From assembly GCA_035301985.1 (NCBI GenBank), contig DATGTE010000028.1, forward strand, positions 62,001 through 126,000: 64,000 bases of DNA. The letters run 5' to 3'. The position numbers were made by a program, and so were the translations under genes. Source of the stretch: DASUXY01 sp035301985. GTDB lineage: Bacteria; Bacillota; Bacilli; Bacillales; Amphibacillaceae. Shown here one piece after another: positions 15,138 through 24,617 of this stretch (positions are counted from its first letter, which is position 1; every line of letters starts with the position of its first letter). Below the pieces are notes generated by a model. It was given only the letters and a program-made list of their open reading frames with translations. It was not told the DNA's origin and did not search any database.

Positions 15138-17462
15138 ATGACAAATCTTGGGTACCCAGATAAAGCATATTTTTTTAAGGGTGAAGTATTGCATACCATA
15201 TTTCGCAATGAGCGTGAGCATTTTTCGATTGTGAAGATTAAGATCGAGGAAACGAATACAACGTATAAAGAGAAGGAAATCGTTGTGAAAGGGTATCTAT
15301 CACAATTGACAGAAGGGATGACATACTATTTTTATGGTGAGTTCGTCCAGCATCCGAAATTTGGGAAACAGTTCAATGTCCATTCGTATCAAACGTATAT
15401 CCCGGACTCTGAGGATGGGTTAATCGCTTACTTATCAAGTGATTTATTTTATGGTATTGGTCAGAAAACGGCTGAAAAAATTGTTCATCAACTTGGGGAA
15501 CGAGCCATTCCGAAGATTCTTGATGATCGAAGTGTATTGTCCACAATCAAAGGTTTAAATCAAAAAACAGCTGATCATTTATTCGAAACGTTACAAAAAA
15601 ATCAAGGGTTTGAGCATGTTGTTGTTTATTTGACTAAATATCAAATCGGTTTGAAAATGGCACGGAAAATATATGACCACTACCAGGAAGAAACAATTTC
15701 TTGGGTAGAAGAAGACCCCTATCAATTTGTATTTGATATCGAAGGATTTGGCTTTCGGACGGCTGATCGGATTGCTAAACAAAATGGACTATCAACTACA
15801 CATCCGAATCGAATTGGTGCAGGATTCATCTATATTTTGCAACAAAGTGTTCAAAATGGGCACGTATATTTACCTCTTGAAGTTACGGTGAAATATGTGA
15901 AACAGTTATTAGCGGATGGAGACAAACAACTCGAAGAAGAGAGTTTATTCGAGCGATTAGAAACGTTGAACAAGGAAAAAAAGCTTATTTTACAACAAGG
16001 GAAAGTGTATTTGCCCTCGCTATACTACGCAGAAGATGGTTTTGTCTCTCATTTGGAACGGCTTTTAGAAAAAACAATTGAAGATCAAGTAGATGTAGCT
16101 GAACTGCTGCAGATCATTGGTGAAATTGAAGAGGAAGAAACGCTTCGTTATGGTAATGAACAATTCACCGCCATTCAAACAGCTTTGCATTCAAAGATCA
16201 TGATTTTAACGGGTGGACCAGGCACAGGGAAAACTACTGTCGTTAAAGGAATTTTAAAAGCTTTTTCAGAGATTCATGACATTCCACTTGATGTTGATGC
16301 GTACGAAGATCAGTCAGATTATCCGTTTATTTTAACAGCTCCGACGGGCCGGGCAGCGAAGCGACTCAATGAATCGACAGGTTTACCGGCTGTGACGATT
16401 CACCGTTTGCTTGGGTGGGACGGTCGGAATGGTTTTGCAAAAAACGAACACGAACAATTATCTGGAAAAATATTAATTGTCGATGAATTTTCGATGGTCG
16501 ATATTTGGCTAGCCCATCAACTTTTTAAAGCGATTCCTGGTGATATGCAAGTCGTACTTGTCGGTGATGAAGATCAGCTACCATCTGTTGGACCAGGACA
16601 AGTAATGGCTGATTTACTAGAAGCAGAAATTGTTCCTTATGTGAGTTTGCAAGAGGTTTACCGCCAAAAAGAAGGATCAAAAATTATACAGTTAGCCCAT
16701 GAAATTAAAAACGACTTCTTAACGCCTGCGTCATTACACAATGATCAAGATTTCAGTTTCATTTCGTGTAACGAGAACCAAATGTTAGATGTATTAACAA
16801 AAATATTTACAATTGCAAAAGAAAAAGGCATTGATGTAACAGAAATTCAAGTATTGGCACCCATGTATCGCTCGCAAGTTGGGATTACTGCGATTAATCG
16901 ACTGTTGCAACAATTAGTCAACCCACAAAGCGAACAAAAACGCGAAGTGAGAGTAAGTTCTGATCGCGTATATCGTATTGGTGATAAAGTAATTCAACTC
17001 GTGAATCAACCAGAAGATGGTGTTTTTAATGGTGATATTGGTGAAATCGTCGCCATCTTTACAGAAGATGAAAATAAAGAAAATGAAGAGCAAATGGTCG
17101 TATCTTTTGATGAAAAAGAAGTTGTGTATAAACGAAATGAATATGACCATCTTTCACATGCTTACTGTATTTCCATTCATAAATCCCAAGGAAGTGAATT
17201 TCCTATCGTTTTATTACCTGTCGTATCTCCGTATCGACGTATGTTAAAAAAGAATCTGCTTTATACAGCAATTACAAGAGGAAAGCAATCATTGATTATT
17301 TGTGGCGAAAAGGACGCCTTTTTACAAGGAATTCAAACGGAGGATACGAATCAACGCTATACTTCCTTGCCTGAACAACTTTCCAAACGAATCCACCTCC
17401 CCTCGTCAAATAAGACGAATCCAATTGAGGAAGAAATTACCCCCTATGACTTTATGGAATAA
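15138..17462 (+). CDS. recD2: RecD2-type 5'-3' DNA helicase (RecD-like ATPase)
   Basis: A 774-residue SF1B helicase of the stand-alone RecD2 class, found in bacteria with AddAB rather than RecBCD; it contributes to repair and mismatch tolerance. The N-terminal OB/HhH region (about residues 1-330, with GIGQKTAEKIVHQLG and FGFRTADRIAKQNG) precedes the helicase core: Walker A TGGPGTGKTTVVKG, Walker B ILIVDEFSMVD, motif III VLVGDEDQLPSVGPGQV, motif V SIHKSQGSEFP, motif VI LLYTAITRGK. The length is slightly below B. subtilis YrrC. No recB or recC nearby, as expected. Confidence 0.96.
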   Translation: MTNLGYPDKAYFFKGEVLHTIFRNEREHFSIVKIKIEETNTTYKEKEIVVKGYLSQLTEGMTYYFYGEFVQHPKFGKQFNVHSYQTYIPDSEDGLIAYLSSDLFYGIGQKTAEKIVHQLGERAIPKILDDRSVLSTIKGLNQKTADHLFETLQKNQGFEHVVVYLTKYQIGLKMARKIYDHYQEETISWVEEDPYQFVFDIEGFGFRTADRIAKQNGLSTTHPNRIGAGFIYILQQSVQNGHVYLPLEVTVKYVKQLLADGDKQLEEESLFERLETLNKEKKLILQQGKVYLPSLYYAEDGFVSHLERLLEKTIEDQVDVAELLQIIGEIEEEETLRYGNEQFTAIQTALHSKIMILTGGPGTGKTTVVKGILKAFSEIHDIPLDVDAYEDQSDYPFILTAPTGRAAKRLNESTGLPAVTIHRLLGWDGRNGFAKNEHEQLSGKILIVDEFSMVDIWLAHQLFKAIPGDMQVVLVGDEDQLPSVGPGQVMADLLEAEIVPYVSLQEVYRQKEGSKIIQLAHEIKNDFLTPASLHNDQDFSFISCNENQMLDVLTKIFTIAKEKGIDVTEIQVLAPMYRSQVGITAINRLLQQLVNPQSEQKREVRVSSDRVYRIGDKVIQLVNQPEDGVFNGDIGEIVAIFTEDENKENEEQMVVSFDEKEVVYKRNEYDHLSHAYCISIHKSQGSEFPIVLLPVVSPYRRMLKKNLLYTAITRGKQSLIICGEKDAFLQGIQTEDTNQRYTSLPEQLSKRIHLPSSNKTNPIEEEITPYDFME

Positions 17463-17509
17463 AAATCATGACAACTTCTCATTTGCTAGACCAAATGATG
17501 TAATGGGTC

Positions 17510-17557
17510 GTCTTCTCCTTTACGATTAAAAATGGACGTTTATCGTAAAAAGAAGAC
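17510..17557. repeat. hairpin after recD2
   Basis: GTCTTCTCCTTTACGAT (17510-17526) is complementary, with one bulge and G-U pairs, to ATCGTAAAAAGAAGAC (17542-17557). A long stem without a clear T run; it may stabilise or terminate the recD2 mRNA. Confidence 0.5.
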
Positions 17558-17639
17558 TACTCATTCGTCTGGGTGCATGTATATTGTTCATCGATTGGGA
17601 AAACCTAACATTATAACAAATGTATAGGAGAGATGGATG

Positions 17640-17858
17640 ATGTTATGTTGTCCCAATTGTCAACTCAAAGACATCGGCATGATCGGTCCACAACATTATT
17701 ATTGTTGGAATTGCTTTATAGAGATGACTGTTATTGAAGGGTATTGGAATATATATGAAGTTAGATCTGATGGCACATTACATTCGATGGATAACTTGTT
17801 TACCGATGAAGAAAGATATATCGGTAATTTTCCGTATAAAGAAACGTCCGATGGATGA
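17640..17858 (+). CDS. small zinc-ribbon protein
   Basis: A 72-residue protein with two closely spaced CxxC motifs near the N-terminus (CCPNCQLKDIG and YYCWNCFIEM), the pattern of a zinc ribbon, followed by a beta-rich tail (EGYWNIYEVRSDGTLHSMD). AGGAG (17626-17630) supports one of two adjacent ATG codons (17637 or 17640). I do not recognise a named family. Zinc ribbons of this size often bind RNA or serve as protein adaptors; that is inference. It sits between recD2 and the AI-2E family gene, on the same strand. Confidence 0.75.
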   Translation: MLCCPNCQLKDIGMIGPQHYYCWNCFIEMTVIEGYWNIYEVRSDGTLHSMDNLFTDEERYIGNFPYKETSDG

Positions 17859-18000
17859 TAGATTGAGATTGACGGGCACATCTTATTTTGGAAGATTATA
17901 AAACCTTTCATCCATGAGTCAATGATACATTGACTGATGACTGTGAAGTTGAGTTTCCTATATGCGGAAGGCGATATGTAAAGCCTGAGGAGAGGTATGC

Positions 18001-19065
18001 ATGTTGAAAAGCAAACCAATGTATTTTTTATATTGGGTTATTGCAGGGATTTTTATTTTTTTATTTATTTTTTTACTCGTAAAACTGTTCCCTTTTTATC
18101 GGGCTGTTTTTTCTTTTATCGGGCAATTATTAGCACCGTTTATCGTCGCTTGTTTAATCGCTTATTTATTATATCCGATTATCAAAAAAATCCATCATTA
18201 TAATGTTCCGAAGAGCATAGCGATTTTAATGATTTATTTACTTTTTTTTGGTGGTGGCGCGTATTTGATGTATCGCATTTATCCAGCTATCATTTTTCAA
18301 CTACGTGATTTAAACGAACATTTACCCCAGCTCATTCAAATGTATGAAACAATCATTTATCAAGCATATGAGTCGACATCTGCCTTGCCGGAAGTCGTAC
18401 ATGATCAAATGGATCAAGTCATTCGTAATCTTGAGATGGAGTTAGAAAGCATGCTTGGTCGCCTGCTTGGCGGTGTTACAAAATTATTCGATATGATCGT
18501 TTTTTTAACGGTTTTACCTGTTCTTGTGTTTTATTTTTTAAAAGACTACAATCGGATAAAAGCGTATATAAAAAAGTTCATCCCGAATCATCATCATCCG
18601 CAAATGAGTCAACTCATCCATGCTGTTGATCATAGTCTTGGCGCTTACATGCGAGGTCAATTACTCGTTTGTTTATTCGTTAGTTTAGCGACATATGTTG
18701 TGTTTCAATTATTAGGTTTAGAATACGCCTTATTATTGGCAATTATTATGGGACTTACAAATATCATTCCGTATTTTGGTCCGATCATTGGATCGATTCC
18801 TGCAGTGGCCATTGCACTTACAATATCGGGTAAGTTAGTCCTTTTTGTAGTCGGTGGCGTTTTTGTTATTCAATTGATTGAAAGCAATCTACTTTCCCCA
18901 TATATCGTCGGAAAAAGCATTGATATTCATCCAGTCGCTATCATCTTTGCATTATTACTCGGTGGTAAAGTAGGTGGAGTCATCGGTATGATTATTGCTG
19001 TTCCACTCTTGACCGTCTCGAAAGTGATCGTGACGCATATCGTACAAATGAAACATGACCATTGA
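18001..19065 (+). CDS. AI-2E family (UPF0118) membrane transporter
   Basis: A 354-residue polytopic membrane protein. Two N-terminal hydrophobic hairpins (residues about 8-65) are followed by an extracytoplasmic/amphipathic region (about 85-145) and a C-terminal block of about five membrane segments with the family signature LLAIIMGLTNIIPYFGPIIG and GKSIDIHPVAIIFALLLGGK. Members include TqsA-type exporters and Na+/H+ antiporters, so the substrate is unknown. Equivalent to B. subtilis YrrI by position. The alaS promoter -35 overlaps its stop codon. Confidence 0.92.
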   Translation: MLKSKPMYFLYWVIAGIFIFLFIFLLVKLFPFYRAVFSFIGQLLAPFIVACLIAYLLYPIIKKIHHYNVPKSIAILMIYLLFFGGGAYLMYRIYPAIIFQLRDLNEHLPQLIQMYETIIYQAYESTSALPEVVHDQMDQVIRNLEMELESMLGRLLGGVTKLFDMIVFLTVLPVLVFYFLKDYNRIKAYIKKFIPNHHHPQMSQLIHAVDHSLGAYMRGQLLVCLFVSLATYVVFQLLGLEYALLLAIIMGLTNIIPYFGPIIGSIPAVAIALTISGKLVLFVVGGVFVIQLIESNLLSPYIVGKSIDIHPVAIIFALLLGGKVGGVIGMIIAVPLLTVSKVIVTHIVQMKHDH

Positions 19066-19090
19066 CTTTTCACATAATCTTTTTTATAAT
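19062..19090 (+). promoter_or_regulatory. sigma-A promoter of the alaS T-box leader
   Basis: TTGACT (19062-19067), 17-base spacer, TATAAT (19085-19090). The -35 overlaps the stop codon of the preceding gene. Confidence 0.85.
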
Positions 19091-19096
19091 AGCGCT

Positions 19097-19342
19097 ATCC
19101 ATATCGAGTGAACATGTTGAAAGTGTTGAGTACATAGAACTCGTTTTAAAGAGAGAGATTTTCTAAGGCTGTGAAAAATCTCAAACAGAGCTATGGAAAG
19201 CTGCACTGGAGTATGGCTAATCACCATCGGATTCTTTCCGTTATCAAGATTAAGTGATGGACAATCTATTTGTCCATAATATGAGGGTGGTACCGCGATG
19301 ATATCTCGTCCCTGCGTGTGTGCAGAGAGGAGATTTTTTATT
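19097..19342 (+). promoter_or_regulatory. T-box riboswitch leader controlling alaS
   Basis: The T-box AGGGTGGTACCGCG is at 19284-19297. It is followed by a terminator hairpin (ATCTC...CCCTGC with GCAGAG...GGAGAT, 19303-19335) and a T run. A GA motif (GAGAGA) lies near 19151, and GCT in the segment GTATGGCTAATC (about 19211-19222) is a candidate Ala specifier. Uncharged tRNA-Ala should promote read-through into alaS. Confidence 0.92.
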
Positions 19343-19410
19343 TGTTAGCGGGTTCAAAAAATAATTACATACAAAGTTTATTATAAAATGAATCATCGGG
19401 AGGGTTATTC

Positions 19411-22053
19411 ATGAAACAATTGTCATCTGCACAAATTAGACAAATGTTCTTAGATTTTTTCAAGCAAAAAGGGCATCGTATTGAACCGAGTGCTTCGCTC
19501 GTTCCCCAAGATGATCCGAGTTTACTTTGGATCAACAGTGGAGTTGCTACTTTAAAAAAGTATTTTGATGGAAGAGTCATTCCTGAAAATCCTCGCATTG
19601 TTAATGTACAAAAAGCGATTCGCACAAATGATATTGAAAATGTCGGTTATACAGCACGACACCATACATTTTTTGAAATGCTAGGTAATTTTTCGATTGG
19701 CGATTATTTTAAACAAGAAGCGATCGAATGGGCGTGGGAGTTTTTAACGAGTGACGAGTGGATTGGTTTTGACCCTGATTTGTTAAGTGTGACCGTTCAT
19801 CCTGAAGATGATGAAGCATATGATATATGGCTCCATCACATTAAAATTCCAGAAGAGCGCATAATTCGTTTAGAAGAAAATTTTTGGGATATTGGTGAAG
19901 GCCCGAGTGGACCGAATACAGAAATTTTTTATGACCGTGGAGAAGCGTATGGAAATGACCCAAACGATCCCGAATTATATCCGGGTGGGGAAAATGAGCG
20001 CTATTTAGAAGTTTGGAATTTGGTGTTTTCTCAGTTTAACCATAACCCAGATGACACATATACCCCTCTTCCGAAAAAGAATATTGATACAGGGATGGGA
20101 CTCGAGCGAATTACATCCATCGTTCAAGATGTTCCAACGAATTTTGAAACAGACTTATTTTTGCCGATCATTCGTCAAATTGAAACGTTTGCAAATGTTA
20201 AATATGGAGAGGCTAAAGAAACGGATACGGCTTTTAAAGTCATTGCCGACCATATTCGAACCGTAGCATTTGCCATTGGAGATGGAGCACTTCCATCCAA
20301 TGAAGGGAGAGGCTACGTATTAAGACGGTTGCTACGTAGAGCGATTCGTTTTGCGAAGCAACTTGGAATCAATAAGCCTTTTATGTATCAGCTCGTTGAA
20401 ACAGTCGGCAAGATCATGGTTGATCACTATCCCGAAGTAACCGAAGAACAGTCGCTAATCGAGCGGATTATTAAAAAGGAAGAAGAGCGTTTCCATGAGA
20501 CATTAAACGATGGATTGGAAATGGTGGCGACGATTTTAGAGAAGGAAAAGCAAAAAGGTAACACGGTTTTCCCTGGAGAAGAAGTCTTCAAGTTATATGA
20601 TACGTATGGTTTTCCAAAAGAATTAACCGAAGAATATGTAGGCGAACATGGATTTACAATCGATGAAGATGGCTTCCAAAAAGAGATGGAAAAGCAGCGT
20701 GAACGCGCACGTGATGCTCGTCAACAGGTTGATTCCATGCAAGTCCAAGATGATCTGTTAAGTGAAATCAACGCCCGTAGTAAATTTATCGGCTACAATA
20801 AAGGGAAAGTAACGGCAAAGGTCGAACAAATCATAAAGGATCATGATTCCATTGATGCCGCAACAAGCGGAGATGAAATTTTACTTATATTATCAGAAAC
20901 GCCATTTTACGCAGAAAGTGGTGGGCAAGTTGCAGATAAAGGCTGGATTTACACCGATGATTTGAGTCTTTATGTAGAAGATGTGAAAAAAGCTCCTAAA
21001 GGACAGCACATCCACCAAGCCACAGTTAAGAGAGGAACGATTCGCATCGGTCAGGAAGTAACAGCGATGATCGATCGCGATTTACGAACAGCTATTATAA
21101 AAAATCATACGGCGACGCATCTATTGCATCAAGCTTTAAAAGATGTCTTAGGCAATCATGTCGAGCAAGCGGGTTCTTTAGTTGCCCCGAACCGACTGCG
21201 ATTTGACTTTTCGCACTTCAGCTCTGTGACAGAAGACGAGATGAAAAAAATTGAACAGCTTGTCAATGAGAAAATTTGGGCATCATTGCCTTTGGAAATC
21301 GATCATAAATCGTTTACCGAGGCAAAAGAGTTGGGAGCAACCGCTCTTTTCGGTGAAAAATATGGAGATGTCGTCCGCGTTGTAAAAATCGGTAACTATA
21401 GTCTAGAATTGTGTGGTGGTTGTCATGTCGACAACACAGCCGAGATTGGTATCTTTAAAATCACGTCCGAAAGTGGAGTCGGAGCGGGAACGAGAAGGAT
21501 TGAAGCTGTTACAAGTCAAGCTGCTTATGAATGGATTGATGAACAGTTAGCTATATTCCATCAAGCTGCAACTTTATTAAAGACAAAAGAAAATCAAGTA
21601 CCTGAGCGTATTGACACGTTATATCAAGAATTAAAAGATTTACAAAAAGAAAATGAGTCATTACAAGCAAAGCTATCTCATTTAGAAGCATCATCCATTT
21701 TAGATCAAGTCGTTACCATTCAAGGAATTCAAGTATTAGCTCAAAAAGTCGAGGTTAAAGATATGAATCAATTGCGCAATATGGTCGATGAGTTAAAACA
21801 AAAGCTTGAATCTGGAATCATATTACTCGCATCCGAAAACAAACAAAAAGTGCTATTGGCAGCAGGTGTAACCAAAGATCTCGTTCAAAACGGTTACCAC
21901 GCAGGACATTTAATTAAAGAAGCTGCACAGATTTGTGGAGGTGGTGGAGGAGGTCGTCCCGATATGGCACAAGCTGGAGGAAAACAACCTGAAAAAATAA
22001 ACGCTGCTTTACAATCGGTTCGCACATATGTCGAAGAAAAACGAAAAGAATAA
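19411..22053 (+). CDS. alaS: alanyl-tRNA synthetase
   Basis: A class II synthetase of 880 residues with the full bacterial architecture. The catalytic domain (about 1-250) includes ARHHTFFEMLGNFSIGDYFK and GMGLERI. The tRNA-recognition region follows, then the editing domain with zinc ligands HTATHLLHQAL and CGGCHVDNTAEIG, which clears Ser- and Gly-tRNA-Ala. The C-terminal C-Ala/DHHA1-like domain ends in ICGGGGGGRPDMAQAGGK. The SD GGGAGG precedes ATG 19411. Controlled by the T-box leader upstream and followed by the ireB-ruvX-DUF1292 set, as in other bacilli. Confidence 0.98.
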   Translation: MKQLSSAQIRQMFLDFFKQKGHRIEPSASLVPQDDPSLLWINSGVATLKKYFDGRVIPENPRIVNVQKAIRTNDIENVGYTARHHTFFEMLGNFSIGDYFKQEAIEWAWEFLTSDEWIGFDPDLLSVTVHPEDDEAYDIWLHHIKIPEERIIRLEENFWDIGEGPSGPNTEIFYDRGEAYGNDPNDPELYPGGENERYLEVWNLVFSQFNHNPDDTYTPLPKKNIDTGMGLERITSIVQDVPTNFETDLFLPIIRQIETFANVKYGEAKETDTAFKVIADHIRTVAFAIGDGALPSNEGRGYVLRRLLRRAIRFAKQLGINKPFMYQLVETVGKIMVDHYPEVTEEQSLIERIIKKEEERFHETLNDGLEMVATILEKEKQKGNTVFPGEEVFKLYDTYGFPKELTEEYVGEHGFTIDEDGFQKEMEKQRERARDARQQVDSMQVQDDLLSEINARSKFIGYNKGKVTAKVEQIIKDHDSIDAATSGDEILLILSETPFYAESGGQVADKGWIYTDDLSLYVEDVKKAPKGQHIHQATVKRGTIRIGQEVTAMIDRDLRTAIIKNHTATHLLHQALKDVLGNHVEQAGSLVAPNRLRFDFSHFSSVTEDEMKKIEQLVNEKIWASLPLEIDHKSFTEAKELGATALFGEKYGDVVRVVKIGNYSLELCGGCHVDNTAEIGIFKITSESGVGAGTRRIEAVTSQAAYEWIDEQLAIFHQAATLLKTKENQVPERIDTLYQELKDLQKENESLQAKLSHLEASSILDQVVTIQGIQVLAQKVEVKDMNQLRNMVDELKQKLESGIILLASENKQKVLLAAGVTKDLVQNGYHAGHLIKEAAQICGGGGGGRPDMAQAGGKQPEKINAALQSVRTYVEEKRKE

Positions 22054-22146
22054 ACAGTCTACATGGATCTATGTAATCGTATAATAATTTCCCTAAACAT
22101 GTTAGAATAAAGAAAATGAACGCAAGTCGTGGAATGGGGTGTGATG

Positions 22147-22413
22147 ATGAGCTCAAATGATCGAACGATGAAGTTCAACTTTTCAGAAGAACCTTTTGAT
22201 CAAGATATCCAACATATACTGTTTACAGTTTATGAAGCCCTTAAAGAAAAGGGGTACAATCCAATCAATCAAATTGTTGGGTATTTATTATCAGGTGACC
22301 CTGCATACATTCCGAGGTATAAAAATGCACGAAATCTCATTCGTAAAATCGAGCGAGATGAAGTCATCGAAGAACTCGTCACGTATTACTTAGAACAACA
22401 AAAGGGGAATTGA
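22147..22413 (+). CDS. ireB: IreB family regulatory phosphoprotein (UPF0297, YrzL)
   Basis: An 88-residue conserved Firmicute protein. The central stretch KEKGYNPINQIVGYLLSGDP followed by AYIPRYKNARNLIRKIERDE is diagnostic. In Enterococcus, IreB is phosphorylated by the Ser/Thr kinase IreK on N-terminal threonines and governs cephalosporin tolerance; the Thr at residue 7 (SSNDRTMKF) is the likely equivalent. The frame is open six codons further, but MSSNDRTMKF matches the family start. It overlaps nothing and is immediately followed by ruvX (stop and start nearly abut). Confidence 0.95.
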   Translation: MSSNDRTMKFNFSEEPFDQDIQHILFTVYEALKEKGYNPINQIVGYLLSGDPAYIPRYKNARNLIRKIERDEVIEELVTYYLEQQKGN

Positions 22414-22833
22414 ATGAGAATTATTGGACTCGATATTGGATCTAAAACGATAGGTGTAGCTGTCAGTGATGCACTTGGTTTGACAGCTCAAGGGTTGACA
22501 ACCATTCAGTGGGATGAAAATAATCTAAAATCAGCAGATGAACCATTGAAGAAAATAATTGACGACTACGACATCCAAAAAGCTGTCATCGGCCTTCCTA
22601 AACATATGAATGGATCGATTGGTGAACGGGGTGAAGCGTCGCAAAGATACGCCACCCATTTCGAAAAAACACACCAAATTCCAACCGAACTATGGGATGA
22701 ACGATTGACGACAATCGCTGCTGAGAGAGTATTATTAGAAGCTGATATGAGTAGGAAAAAGCGAAAAAAAGTAATTGATAAAATGGCAGCAGTCATGATC
22801 CTACAAGGCTATCTTGATCAAACAAAGGAGTGA
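22414..22833 (+). CDS. ruvX: YqgF/RuvX RNase H-fold nuclease
   Basis: A 139-residue YqgF family protein, an RNase H-fold enzyme involved in 16S rRNA 5' maturation in E. coli and proposed as a Holliday-junction resolvase. MRIIGLDIGSKTIGVAVSD carries the first acidic residue; ELWDERLTTIAAERVL and the C-terminal DKMAAVMILQGYLD carry the others. The start codon directly follows the ireB stop, and the SD AAAGGGG is inside ireB, so they form one operon with the next gene. Confidence 0.96.
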   Translation: MRIIGLDIGSKTIGVAVSDALGLTAQGLTTIQWDENNLKSADEPLKKIIDDYDIQKAVIGLPKHMNGSIGERGEASQRYATHFEKTHQIPTELWDERLTTIAAERVLLEADMSRKKRKKVIDKMAAVMILQGYLDQTKE

Positions 22834-22837
22834 CATG

Positions 22838-23128
22838 ATGACATTGGAAGAAAAGGAACGAATCATTATTCCAGATGAAAATGGTGAAGAGCATTTATTT
22901 GAAGTTTTATTTACTTTTGATGTAGATGATACGAACCAATCCTATATTGCCGTGATACCCGTCGAGCAAAAAGATGAAGAGGAAGTAGAAGTGTACGCTT
23001 TTCGCTATGAAGAGAAGAAAAAAGACGATAATGATCTCGCATTATTCCCCATTGAAAGTGATAAAGAATGGGAAATGGTGGAAGAAATGTTAAACACGTT
23101 AGCCAATGAAGAAAGCTTGGACCACTAA
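22838..23128 (+). CDS. DUF1292 acidic protein (YrzB family)
   Basis: A 96-residue, strongly acidic protein of the DUF1292 family, always found beside ruvX and ireB in bacilli; function unknown. Segments IIPDENGEEHLFEVLFTFD, SYIAVIPVEQ and LALFPIESDKEWEMVEEML are typical. Two ATG codons (22835, 22838) are possible; AAAGGAG (22824-22830) is better placed for the second. After it come about 230 bases with no gene before mltG. Confidence 0.93.
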   Translation: MTLEEKERIIIPDENGEEHLFEVLFTFDVDDTNQSYIAVIPVEQKDEEEVEVYAFRYEEKKKDDNDLALFPIESDKEWEMVEEMLNTLANEESLDH

Positions 23129-23362
23129 CAAATCGATACAGAAGGCCTATCCATACAAGATAATCGTCTTTTTAGTATCGCATTTCCGTGAAAGAATACT
23201 TCATGAAGTAATACAATGCTGTAGGTATTTAGGAAGTTTCGTCACATGATTTGGCTAACAGCCACAACTACCATCAACTGTTGGATGTTGAACATTTCGA
23301 ATTCGCTCTAGCACATCCCATCGTTTTTTAGTATAATGTACCCGACGAGAGGGGAGTGTTCG

Positions 23363-24478
23363 ATGTCCAAGAAAAAAAAGAATAACAAATACCAAGAGCA
23401 CTTAATCGCTCGAGGGAAAGAAGCTAAAACAGTGCGTAAAATTGTTGCTGTGATTATTCTTTCTTTAATTTTGGTCATGGTATTTGGAGCAGGTTTAGCT
23501 TATATGCATATCAAATCAGCATTACAACCTGTTGATCCAAATAGCAACCAAAAAATTAAAGTTGACATACCGATTGGCTCGTCATCTTCGACAATTGCAA
23601 AAACCCTTGAAGATCACGGGATTATCAAAGACCAGCTTGTTTTTCGTTTATATACAAAATTAAAAAACACACCAGAACTTCAAGCGGGAGAATATACGTT
23701 TACCCCATCTATGTCTGTAGCCGAAATTATTGAATCCTTAAAGATTGGCCGAGTCGTTCAAGAGCCCACTTATAGAGTTACGATACCAGAGGGGAAAACA
23801 GTTGAAGAAATGGCTGAAATTTTTTCCAAACATCTTCCGATCAAGAAAAAGGAATTTTTGGAGAAAGTAAATGAACTCGATTTTATTGAAGAATTAATTG
23901 ATCAACATCCAATTTTAACAGAGGAAATATTAGATCCGAAAATTAAAACGCCTTTGGAAGGATATTTATTCGCGGCAACCTATGATTTTTATGAAGAAGA
24001 ACCGACGGTTGAATCAATTATAGAAATGATGCTTGAAAAAACAGAACAAGTTATTCAGCCATACAGCGATGAAATCGAAGCACGAGAAATGACCATTCAT
24101 GAAGCCGTGACGTTCGCATCGCTTGTTGAAAAAGAAGCGAGTTCGGAACAACAGCGCAAAACAATCGCCGGAGTGTTTTTCAATCGATTGAAAGAAGATA
24201 TTCCATTGCAGACAGATCCTACCGTGTTATATGCACTGGGAAAACATAAAGAGAAAGTATTGCTCAAGGATTTAGAGGTAGAATCACCTTACAACACATA
24301 TAAAATCGATACCCTACCTGTTGGTCCGATTGCGAACTTTTCTGAGAGCTCCTTAGTAGCGACAATTGAGCCGAAAGATACAAAGTACATGTATTTTTTA
24401 CATGATGAAGAAGGTAATATTCATTATGCTGAAACGCATGATGAACATAAAAAGCTAAAGAAAGAATATATTAAATAG
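23363..24478 (+). CDS. mltG: endolytic murein transglycosylase MltG (YceG-like)
   Basis: A 371-residue membrane-anchored lytic transglycosylase that cuts nascent glycan strands and sets their length. A basic cytoplasmic N-terminus (SKKKKNNKYQ) leads to one membrane helix (about residues 28-50, IVAVIILSLILVMVFGAGLAYM). A LysM-like region follows, then the YceG catalytic domain with the active-site Glu in FASLVEKEASSEQQR and the conserved FFNRLKEDIPLQTDPTVLYALG and YNTYKIDTLPVGPI. The ORF extends upstream, but ATG 23363 is preceded by GAGGGGAG. A terminator follows. Confidence 0.96.
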   Translation: MSKKKKNNKYQEHLIARGKEAKTVRKIVAVIILSLILVMVFGAGLAYMHIKSALQPVDPNSNQKIKVDIPIGSSSSTIAKTLEDHGIIKDQLVFRLYTKLKNTPELQAGEYTFTPSMSVAEIIESLKIGRVVQEPTYRVTIPEGKTVEEMAEIFSKHLPIKKKEFLEKVNELDFIEELIDQHPILTEEILDPKIKTPLEGYLFAATYDFYEEEPTVESIIEMMLEKTEQVIQPYSDEIEAREMTIHEAVTFASLVEKEASSEQQRKTIAGVFFNRLKEDIPLQTDPTVLYALGKHKEKVLLKDLEVESPYNTYKIDTLPVGPIANFSESSLVATIEPKDTKYMYFLHDEEGNIHYAETHDEHKKLKKEYIK

Positions 24479-24524
24479 GCACGCTTAAAGTATAAATAAC
24501 AGCAAAATAATATGGGATAAAGCT

Positions 24525-24559
24525 GGGATTGTGATGACGAATCACAATTCCCGTTTTTA
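24525..24559 (+). terminator. terminator of mltG
   Basis: GGGATTGTGAT (24525-24535) pairs with ATCACAATTCCC (24541-24552) with one bulged base and a short loop, followed by GTTTTT. Confidence 0.85.
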
Positions 24560-24617
24560 ATGATGCTTTTTTGATGGAAACAGATGGGAAATCTGTGTAG
24601 TGATTGAGGTAGATGTC

